From contig CM074808.1 of NCBI GenBank assembly GCA_037447605.1, forward strand, positions 1-30,273: a stretch of 30,273 nucleotides of DNA, in the 5' to 3' direction. Positions within the stretch are counted from its first letter, which is position 1. Each line of letters starts with the position of its first letter. The notes under the pieces were generated by a model. It was given only the letters and a program-made list of their open reading frames with translations. It did not search any database and was not told where the DNA came from. Positions 9,555 through 19,600 of the stretch are shown piece by piece. Made by a program: the position numbers and the translations under genes. This DNA comes from Zygnema circumcarinatum. Its lineage: Eukaryota > Streptophyta > Zygnematophyceae > Zygnematales > Zygnemataceae.

Positions 9555-12500
9555 CTAACTACAATCTTTGGTGCAAGTTTTGAAGCTAAGAAGAGCCGCT
9601 TCCCTTCCAACCACAAAAGCTAATGCCCTGTTTGGCAAAAAGTGTTTCAGGTTGGCGAGGTCAGGACGACCATGACGAGCTCCCTCCCGGTGGCACTGAC
9701 TGAGGCCGGCAGCCGAACGAAACAGGAGACCGCATTCGACCGCGCGCTGTTCGCCTTCCTCCGCGGCTCGAGACAATGTGGCGTTACGCCACGCGGCGCG
9801 CTGCGATAGACGCTCGAGAGCAGCGCCAAATGACGAGATGTGACGCAATACGGGCTTCGAAGGCGCAGTAGTGCTCAGGCCGAGCCTCTCAGAAGCTTCC
9901 GCAGAAGAGAGTAGCCGGGCGCGGAGGCGAGCACCTCCACCGGCCCGAGTTGACTCACATAAGGCGTCTCGGCGAGGATCAGAGTTGAGGAGATTCTGCA
10001 CAGTTGAAGGGTTTTAAGGGGTTCAAGATGATGTAGGTCCTAGAAATTTGAGTGGGGAGTTTGTATCTCCATTCTCAAGCATACGTTTGAACAGATCCAC
10101 AGGCTTAATGCTTATTAGAGATGTTAGGGTCATCAAAGCTTGGGCTTCACAAAAAGGCATTGTGTATTTTCAAGCTTTTTCGGGTTTTTGACATTCAGAT
10201 TTCGAGAGTTTTTGGTCGATTTGAAGTTCGAAGTTCTATAAGGTTTGGGTCTTCTGAGCTTCCATCCATGGCAAATCCTCCAGCACTTGCACAATCGAAC
10301 GTGAAGGCAGGCACATGCAAGGGAGGTGGTAGGAGAGAAAACAGAGGAAATAGGAGGGGAGAAAGGGAGAGAGAGACACACCTTCCTTCAGCTATTTGGA
10401 GAGCCTGAAGGGCTTTGGCTACCGACTCCACGAATGCCACCGGACACCTGAAGAGGACCAACAGAGAAGTATATAATTGAACTTCTAAACAAAACAGTAG
10501 ATGCAGATCCAGATCATCCAGAGTATATTTGACTCGCACAAACATACAAGTGGGAAAGTTGCAAAACAGGAGAATGAAAAAATAAAGGACACAGCGAGCA
10601 TGAAAGAGAGAGACACAGAATGAGAGAGTGAGAGATTGAGAGAGCAAGCGAGGGAAAGAGAGAGAGAGAAAGAGTCCAGTGTTGTGCATCCACACCGAGA
10701 ATAGAACACTGCACTGGGCATCCGTGTCCCAACCATCAGGAGCGCCTCCTCAGGCCTCTGCAGCCCAGCTCCCCAGTCCTGCATTCAGAAGCCTGGCAAG
10801 ACACTCCCCATCCTTCCTCTCTCTTCGATTCCCGACCAACTCGTCCTTTCATTCCCGTCACTCCGTCCCTCGTCCCGCTACATTTTTTCGCCCAACTCCA
10901 TTCTCTTTCCTCTCATTCCCTCTACCTCTTGCCCTCTTGTCGACCCAAGTTTTCCCACCCTCTCCCTCTACATCTTTCTCCCAACTCATCTCCCATCCTT
11001 CTCTACTATTTTCCTCACTAACTCCCCATTGGCACACTTTTCCTTTTCCCTGCATCCCCACTACCCCTAACCCCCCTCTGTCTTCCTCACCCAATCCTTT
11101 TCCCTCGTTCTACCTTCTCTTGCCTGACTCCTGTCGCCAACCTTTCCCTCCACCCACCTCGTCTCCACACCATTCCCAACCCTCGTTTCTTTCTCCTTTC
11201 CCTCGTTACTACTGTCCTTTTCCCCTCCCAATCCTCCCTGATCCGTACCCCTATCCCCCTCTCCCTCACCCTGAGCTGTGCGGCCAGCAGCGCGAGGCGC
11301 CTGACGGGCTCCTGCAGCGCGGCGTCCCAGCAGGCGCAGAGCGGGCACAGGAGCAGCGCTACCAGCACCACCGTGGCGCCCGCGTGAACCACCCACAGCG
11401 GCAGCAGGGCGCGCGGCCCCGCACCCGCCCTCTCCCTCTCCCTCTCCCTCTCCCTCTCCCTCTCCCTCTCCCTCTCCCCCGCCGCCGCCCCCTTCTCCGC
11501 CTCCGTCCTTCCGGCGCGCCGCGCGCTCACTGTCACCTGCGACGCGCCCAAAACAGATTTGTGAGTGGGGGGCCACGCGCACACGTGCCTGAGTGAGTTT
11601 GTGTAAGTATATACGTGAAAGAGTGAGAGAGTGAGCGAGAATGGACCTGCAGGAGAGAGGCATGAGAGATAGCGAATTCTGCTGTCCGCGTAGCGAGCAT
11701 GCCGGCTGCACCCAGCACGAGGAGGCCCCGGATGTGCAGCATTCGCTGGGTCACCAAAGCGACAACCTCCCTCACCTGCACTTGCATAACCGTAACACAC
11801 TGAAAGCCTAAATCCCCAAGAACAAAATTTCCATACTCGATTATCCTCGGACCTTCTGGAAAGCGAAGATAAATAAAAAGATACCCTCCATGCAGAAACA
11901 ACTGACCCCTGAATACTCTACAACCTCCTTGACATCCCGACACCTCCACTCTACAGCATGAACCGCGGAAAGCGCGCCTCTATTACAAGGCGAGCACGCA
12001 CTTTGGGATCGGACGAGGAGGCGAGCAGCGCCGGCAGCTGCCACAGCAGGCCGGCGAGGACCTGGTACGCGGCGGCGGCGGTCAGGGAGCCGTCGCGACC
12101 GCGCCGAAGCTCGGCGGCGGTCAGGAGGGCGAGGGGAGCGGCCAGGGGGAGGTAGTACGAGGGCAGCTGCAGAAGACGCGGAGGGAGAGGAGAAAGAGGG
12201 AGAAGACGAGGGGAGGAAGGGAGGCGAGAGGGAGAGAGAAACATAGAGAGGCACAATGGGAGAAGGAGAACGGCAAAAAAATGGTTGGTGAAGGAAAAGT
12301 AAACGAGGCACTGATGGATCATACGAGACGAGAAGAGTGGGAGAGAGAGGCGAGACGGGAGGAGGGGGGGCGGAAGGGGGATAAAAGAAAGAGAAATCGG
12401 ACTGACAGTGGGACAAAGAGGGAGAGAAAGGAGAGAGAGGCGCATAGGGAGTCGGGCGTCTCGAGCTCCCGTACCTGAGATGCTGAAAGTGCAAAAAAAG

Positions 12501-15500
12501 CGAAGGTGCAAAGCAGCCACACAGTCGCCAACAATGGCAGGCGCCCCTCCCTGGGCTGCTGCCTCCACCAGAGGACGCGCTCCCAGTTGAACGGAACAGA
12601 ACGGAACAGTGCGGATGGTAGAACTAGCGACCATGGAAAGTACGCGAGCACAACTACCACGAGTCCATAAAACCAAGGTCTGCCTCCATGGTGGTTAACT
12701 CCCTGCACGTATCTCTGCCAGCCGGAAAAAGGACGGAAAGGGGTGAGGAGACCAGGAACATCTCTCCTCCCACACTCCACTGTCTTCCCTCTGTGTCTCA
12801 CCTCGTCACCTACCCTACATATCTCCACTCTCTCGACCCACACTCTCGCGTCAGATACGCCCTAACAGTGTTTCCTATCTTTCGTCTCGTGAACTCCCCA
12901 TTCTCTCTCACTCCTGCAACTTCCAGCAAAATCCCTGCCCTCTCTGCCTCTCTCTGCTTTCTCAGGCTCTCCTCTCTCACATTCCGAATAGAGTCCTTTC
13001 TTGCTGTTGAAAACAACTCAGATTCTTCTCCCTCCTCCCTCTTCCCTCCTTCCTTCCCTCCCTGCCACTCTCTCTCTCCTCTCTCCCTCTCCCTCCCTCC
13101 CTCTTGCATCGCGAGCGCACCTCAAAGTTGTGGTATCCAAAGAACGTGGCTGTGTAGGCTGTTCCGTGGCGCCGGTGCATGACGCAAAACCACGGAGCCG
13201 CCAGGGCCGCCACCGATGCCAGCCAGCACAGTGCCCGGCCTCTGCTCTCCTCTCCCTCCAACCCATTGTACACACACTAAATTCAATTCTCAAGAAGCAG
13301 AATAGAACGGAACGGAATAGATTCAGCGGAACAGAAGGAAACAAGATGAAACTGAGCAGGAAAAAGATAGAAACAGAGTGGAACAAAATGAAGCAAAACA
13401 TGCATCAATTTGTTTGCATTTCTGGAAAGAGCACAAAGGAACTGTGGCTTGTAAGCTGCATTCAAGCAAAACGTGCTGATTCGCCCCTCGAAACTCTAAA
13501 ACGTGGACAATATTAAAGCCCCCAAGTTTCCTAAAAGCTTCCATAACGACCATACAATGTCAACGTCTAGACATCCTAACATGACTTAGAACCCGGAATG
13601 GCTCAAAGCCTTCCAGCTAAATCCCCGAAACCCCTCAAACCCTGACCCTTACAATTCTCTCCAGCATCTCCAAGTCAGAGGAAGTGGCTCACACGGCAAT
13701 CCGGTGCAGCTCTCCCGTGCAGAGCAGAAATACCGCCCAGATCCCAACCTGCCCTCTCCGCGCGCTTCAGCTCCTCCTCACAAACATCGAGCCCCTCCCT
13801 GCCCTCACAATTCTAGAATCCCTGGTGGAATCCCAGAAAGCTTACAAACACCCTACTAAAATCTTAAAAGCCCAAAGAACATTGGAAGAAGTCGCCAGAA
13901 ACCCTAACTGCAACCCCTACAAACGTAAAGGAGTCACTAGTTCCACCATTTGGTTATTTGTTCTCTTTTGTCCCTCTGGATTCATGGGAGGGAATGAGAA
14001 CGAGAGACTCACAGGCAGCACAAAGCCCACCGGACCCTTAGACAACACCGCACACGCAGTGAAAAGTGCTGCCAGCGGGGCCCCCCACAGCGCCCCCCCC
14101 GCGTAGCTCCAAAACAGGGCCAGCAGCGCTCCTCCCACAGCGGCCGCGAGGGCCATGTCACTCACGGCAGCGCTGCCCCACACCACCACCTGCACGCGGG
14201 GCTTTCGGACTTCAGGGTTTGCAGGGAGGTTTTGCTCTTAAGGCCTTAGGGCCTTCAGACTTTTCGCAGTTTGACAACGTCCTTAAGGACATTCAACAAT
14301 TTCGAAGGTTTCAGGGATTTTAAGGCCTGGGTATAGGCATCAGTATAACTTTGTCCACTCTTCAACCATGAACAGCAGGTGGAGCACATTACAGCCAGAT
14401 TGAGGCAGAAGGCTGCTGAAGCTGCCAGTGCAGTTGCCCAGCGACGTCCCACTTCGCTCTCCTCCTCATCCTCCTTGCTAGCCTCCATCTTCTCCGCTCC
14501 TGCTTCCCCTTCCTCTTTTCTCCCTCCTGTTGCAGCAGCACTTCGCTCTTCATTCAAATAACGAGGTAGGGATATTGAGAACTTTGCTGCTGTGGCCAAT
14601 AGCGCCGTAGCCAGAAGAGTAGCACACAGTGCAGAGGGCAATCGAGCGGCCCATACATCAACTCCGAAAAGGTGCATCTGAGGATGTAGCCATGGACGAA
14701 AAGCTGGCTTAGAGACGACGATTAAGAGCGGTGTTCACTCGGATGAATGGTATGCCAAACCCTAAAACACCTTCTCGTCATTGCAAATCCAGATAGCCTA
14801 CAAGCCCTGAAAACCCGGAACTCCTAAAAAAGACTCCCTCCGAGACCCAACAACCCTCGAACGTCAGCTTGCTAACTTTCTGGAAGCCATAAAACTCCCC
14901 TTCGGATTTCCTGGATTTTGCAAGTTAATGGACGTACACTCGCCGCCATGAGGTAGTACACAAGCGGCGGCTTGTCGAAGCGCGGCATTCCGTTGAATTG
15001 CGGAGTCACAAAATCTCCTGTCACGAGCCTGACCAACGCTGTCACTTTTTTTTATCAGAACGGACGGAAGAGGTGAGGGAAGTGCTTTCACTCGGGTTGA
15101 ACTGATTTTAGTTTGAAGTGATTTTTTTAATTGAATCGATGTCATCAACATTGAACGAGCAGTAATAGAGAAACCCTTCACCCTTCAATTTTTTCAACGA
15201 ACCCGGAACCTACGACCTCTAGAGTTGCAAGGGGCTCAGCGCGGATGCACATTTGGCGCGCGGCCTCGACGAAGAGCGGCTCCGTGTCGTCCACGAGGCC
15301 GGCCGCCCGCCCCAGCAGCCCCCATGCTGACGTGGCAAGAACGCCCAGCCACGCAGCAGCCACAGCCCAGCGCTGCCACGTGCGCAGGCCTGCCAGCTCA
15401 GCCTCCACGTCAGCAAACGGCAGAGCCCGATGAAACGCAACCGCCACCCGCCGCTGCGCCGCTCTCTCTCCCTCTCCCTCTCCCTCTCTCTCTCCCTCTG

Positions 15501-15909
15501 CGTCTTCCAATCGATGGCTAACCTTCTCTGCCTCTGCTTTTCTTTGCCTCTCCCTACGCCTCTGTCTCGCCGTCTCCTTTTTCACCCCATTCTCGCCCTC
15601 TATGCTCCATCCCCCCTCGGAAGCTGCTGAGCATGTCACTCCTCCGCGGCTCTGAGGGTTCCTTCGCAGACGACGTGCTCCGGCATGCGAGAGTAAAGGA
15701 GAAAGCGGTTGATTTTGGCAGCCTCCGGACTTAGAATCTATCGGAATTTCAAGGGTTCCAATGTTTTTGGAGCGTTTTGAGGTTGCAGAAGTGTACAGCC
15801 TACACTCTTTGGCTGAAGGCCTCCCACGTGCAGCAAGCAGGGGTCCAGCTGACGCGCGTAAGACGGAGGTGGAAAAGCGGGGCGCAGGAGGGGAGGACGC
15901 GAGCGCCAT
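9555..15909 (-). CDS. GT39 / ArnT-like polyprenyl-phosphate-sugar membrane glycosyltransferase
   Basis: Predicted polytopic enzyme that moves a sugar from a lipid-linked donor. Minus-strand exons: 15251-15909, 14938-15028, 14393-14677, 14013-14189, 13693-13748, 13121-13241, 12475-12714, 12002-12166, 11647-11775, 11270-11536, 10696-10757 and 10382-10447; all join in phase (about 773 residues). A last exon lies somewhere in 9650-9990 (LLSSAEASERLGLS frame) with uncertain borders. Family landmarks, in order: DDTEPLFVEAARQM at residues ~207-220 (first luminal-loop acids), FNGMPRFDKPPLVYYLMA, LFGVDVWAARLPSAL, WGSAAVSDMAL, LSKGPVGFVLP, PWFCVMHRR..FFGYHNFERY, VNHHGGRPWFY, YFPWSLVLPSAL, LPSYYLPLAAP and MVGTRMPSAVFYSR. 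This is the bacterial/cyanobacterial ArnT-like layout. The first ~150 residues form a basic, Ser/Arg-rich leader; ATG 15909 is preferred, and 16035 is an in-frame alternative. Sugar and acceptor unknown. Confidence 0.83.
11429..11479 (-). repeat. (CTCCCT)n hexamer repeat inside a GT39 coding exon
   Basis: On the coding (minus) strand this is a tandem GAGAGG hexamer that stays in frame and encodes a run of alternating Glu-Arg dipeptides, in exon 11270-11536 just before the hydrophobic segment LLPLWVVHAGATVVL. The same kind of repeat lies in the first exon (15462-15500, encoding an EGEREGEGEGER stretch). Confidence 0.75.
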
Positions 15910-16616
15910 GGCTTCGCACGCATTCCGGGGCCCAGGAGGCGAGTCGGGAGGGCCTTTGCTTCTTTCCTTCCGGGGGGGGCGAAGCACAAGCGAGCGAGCG
16001 TAGCCGTGGCAAGAGGCGAGGCTGCGCGCGCTCATTGTCTCGCGGGCGGGCGGACGGGCGGGCGACTCGGCCTGCGACCGACTGACCGACTGACTGACCG
16101 ACCGACTGACCTACTGACCGACTGACTTGACTGACTGACTGACTGGAGCAGGCTGGCACAAACGCTGGGCACAAACGACCCAACAACGCGACGAGCTGAC
16201 AGCCGCGGCAAGTTGCCCACCCACCCACCCAGAGCGGCCGGCCGGCCGGCCCTGAGGGGAAATCAATTCGCGCCTTCCTTCCGGGGCCGCCTCCTCTCCC
16301 TCTTCTCTCTCCTTTCCTCTTTGTGGAAATTGTTTCGAACCATTGGTTGGCAGCCTTTGGATGCGTCCAATGGTTGACAACCATTGCCACTACAGGAGTT
16401 GGTATGAGTCATAAGTAGCGCCTGCAAGCATTGGCTTGCAGCGGTTGGCAGCCCTTTGCGTTCCGCACAGCGCCGCGGGGAAGATATTTTGCAGTACGGA
16501 CGTCCGTACCTTCGTACAGACGTCCTGCCTGCGGGGGCCGTCCGTCCGTCCGTCCGCGCGGGGGAGAGAGACACGCGAGGCGACGCAATCAGCAGTCGGA
16601 CGAGGGGGCCCGTGCC
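15910..16616. promoter_or_regulatory. divergent promoter region between GT39 gene (-) and ACT-phosphorylase gene (+)
   Basis: About 700 bases separate the two chosen start codons. The half near the phosphorylase is rich in symmetric elements. CAATGGTT-gac-AACCATTG is a perfect 8-base-arm hairpin at 16368-16386, with a further AACCATTGG at 16338. CTGCAAGC-attg-GCTTGCAG is perfect at 16422-16441. GTACGGACGTCCGTAC is a perfect 16-base palindrome at 16494-16509, with another GACGTC at 16521-16526. The GGTTGGCAGCC word occurs twice (16345, 16443). ACGT cores are typical plant bZIP sites, and CCAAT is also present. I see no clear TATA box. Confidence 0.6.
16074..16145. repeat. (GACT)n / (GACC)n tetranucleotide repeat
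   Basis: Tandem GACT and GACC units with occasional slips, in the GT39-proximal half of the divergent promoter. It falls within the possible 5' extension of the GT39 transcript. Confidence 0.85.
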
Positions 16617-19600
16617 ATGGCGTCCATGGCGGCCTGCACGCGCTGCCTTCCCTCCGCCGGCCCCTCGACTCGCCTCCTCCCTGCGCTTTCTCCCCGCCCG
16701 ATCGCATGGCGGACCCCCAGGCGCCGTTCTGCCCCTCTGGGAATGCGATCTGGCGGTGGCGAACGCGGCGCGGGGCCGATCCGCGCGGTGCAGCAGCAGC
16801 GGCGCGCGCCGGCGCAGGCGGTGCCGGCGGAGGTGGTGGCGGAGAACGAGAGCAGCGAGCAGTACACGGTGTTGCGCGTGACGGCGGTCAACCGGCCGGG
16901 GCTCCTGCAGCTGATCACGTCCACGTTCCGCGACCTGGGGCTGGACGTGGGGCGCGCGTCCGTGGAGCTGGACGAGGCGGGGCGCGTGCAAGACCAGTTC
17001 TTCGTGACGGATGCGGCAGGGGGGAAGGTGACGGACGTCGAGGCGCTGCGCCACATCTGCCGCTGCCTGGAGGCCGTACTCGACCAGGACGCGCGCCCGC
17101 ACGCGCAGGCGGCCCGCGGGCAGGGGCAGCAGCAGCAGCAGCAGGTCGGGCGGCCCGTCACCTTCCAGCCCGACCGCGCTTCGCTCTCCCTGGTGGATTT
17201 GGACGCCTCGCCGCAGCAGCGGCGGCGCACGGAGCTGCTGTACGGCCTGATGGACGGGTACATCCGCAACGACGTGCTCGCCATCCAGCAGAGCATCCTC
17301 GACCACGTCGAGTACACCGTCGCGCGCTCGCGCTACAAGTTTGACGACTTCGAGGCCTACCAGGTGCCCCCCGTCTGCTTCTTTCCGTGCTTGAAGCGGA
17401 TCGACCCGCGCTGCAATGCTGCCTCCGGGTCGGGCCGCATTCGTCGCCCTGTCGTTGCATCGCCCGTGTCAACAATGGCGTGGTGATGGGTCGTGCCGCA
17501 TCCCCGTCCACTTGTTGGTCATGCACAAGTTGCATCGTGCCAAGAACTTGGGCGGGTGCCAATTCCCTCCCCTGAACCCATTGTTGCTCCTTGTCTTGCG
17601 TGGATCGCTTGTTGCGCTGCAACCACTATTTTCGCATTTACGTTGTTTCCAGTCTCATTTAAATCCTTGATTGCTCCTATGTGCGGCATCAAATGTCTTT
17701 TCGTGCAAAAGGCTGATTTTCCATGTTTAGTTTTGGTCGCTTCCGTTAAAAAATGTCAAGCTTTGGTTTTGGATTATGTGTAAGCTTGGGGGGGGGTTCA
17801 GAATTTTAACGTAAAGCATTGTGGATCCATTAAACCAAGCGGCCGCATCGTGGATCGATGCAGGGGACTGCCTACAGCGTGCGCGATCGGTTGATTGAGA
17901 GCTGGAATGACACGCAGCAGTACTTCAAGGATCAGGATCCGAAACGAGTATACTATCTCTCCATGGAGTTTTTAATGGGTGAGAATCTCGATTTTTTCCT
18001 CTAAACCCCCAGAATATGGAGATTTATCGACTATGCTAACATAAGCAGTGGAATGTTTGGTACGAGGCCGAGTTGTTAACCAAAAGAGGTGGAGATCATG
18101 AATCGCTTAGTGCATTTTAAGTGCGTAGGGCTTTAGTTTCAGACGCCCGAAACACTTCATTAGCTATCTACAAATTTTAAATATCAGTTTTTTGTAATTT
18201 TACAAAGCCTTTAGAAACCCTGTAAATGATTCGAAACTCTAAAGGCTTGTTTTCTTATAACTGTAGATTACATTCTAAGGTCCTTCGACTGAAGGTCCCC
18301 AGACACCCATGATTTGAACCGGGAACGTATTTTTCTGCAGGAAGGTCCCTACTTAACAGCATTTTCAATCTGGGAGTGAGGGATCAGTACATAGAGGCAC
18401 TGCAGCAGCTGGGATATGAGCTGGAGGTGCTGGCTGAGCAGGTGAGATCAGTTCTTCAGTGCTCTCCTACTCTCGCCCTTTTTGACTTTCTGAACTCTTG
18501 AACTTCTGAACTTTTGTGTACGGTGGAAGAAACACTTACAATTTATCATTACTAGGTTGCTGGAGAAGTAGACAGAAACCTGGAAGCGAAGATTAACAAG
18601 GTGATGTGGACCACTTGTTACTTAGTAGAAGATCCTGAGGGAAGGGGAGGGGTTGTGGTATCAGGAAAGAGATGCTGCTCTGGGAAATGGCGGCCTTGGA
18701 AGGTAGTAATTGGTCCACCAGCCCCCCCCCTTCTCTTTCTCTCTTTTCTCTCTCTCTCACTCTCCCCGTCTCCTTCGTCTTTTTCTCTCTCTCCCTTCCC
18801 GTTTGATCATTCCAGCTTTTTTGCTGGTTAACGTGCAAAGGGATACACGTACTTGACTAGATTGAGGGGCATGAATGTGCATCTCCCATGTGCGCTGTGT
18901 ACCCGCTAATTCAAATGCCCCTTTGAAGGGCCTCCGACAGGTCTCGGGTCGGAAGTTCAGCCCTCACTTTTGCCTGCACGTACTCTTCTGAAGTGTGAAA
19001 GGGACGGCTGGGTGCAGATTGGCTGCGTGCTTCCTGGACAGTATGGCGTCACTAAACTACCCGGGCTGGGGGTGAGGGCATAGCGCTGCTCTCCTAGCCT
19101 CACTCCCCATTGCCTCTTCACTGTCTCACCCTCTTCCCCTCTCCTTCTCATTTTCCTTCCGTCCTCCCTCTATCCTTCACTTCCCTCTCCCACTTCCATT
19201 CCCACTCCCTATCTTCTCTCTTCTCCCCTATCTGCCTGTCCTTGGCTTCTCCTTTTCCCCTCGTTTTCCCTCTCACTTTCGCGCTCTCCTCTCTCGATCT
19301 TTCCCTGTCCTCCCCCTTTCTCTCCATCGTCCGCTTCCCAACACTCTCTCGCGTTCCTGTTTGTTGTCTCCATACTTCTTCCCCTTCCTGTCAGGCTTCA
19401 ACTCGATTTTGCTCCTTCAATCCTGGCTCCCCCAGCCTTCTCTATCTCTTCCTTTCGTATTAGATCTCGTCAGCGCCTGAGGATCTGAAAGCTCGCCGGC
19501 CCATATTCCTGACGTGTATCCTCTGTCTCTGGCAGGTACGGAATCCGGTACCAGTACGGCATGTTCCGGCAAACCCTCCGCGATGGCTTTCAGCACGAGC

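Noticed and set aside
10679-11596. Plus-strand open frame of about 305 residues, Pro/Ser-rich
   Set aside because: It is antisense to GT39 exons and their pyrimidine-rich introns. Its composition simply reflects CTCC repeats.
16431-16616. Upstream in-frame start for the phosphorylase
   Set aside because: It would add about 60 residues translated from the GTCCGTCCG repeats and palindromes of the promoter. ATG 16617 gives a normal transit-like start. It is not excluded by sequence alone.
18290-18330. tRNA-like T-loop word (GGTTCAAATC on the minus strand)
   Set aside because: There is no matching acceptor stem, D-arm or anticodon arm around it, and it lies in a phosphorylase intron.
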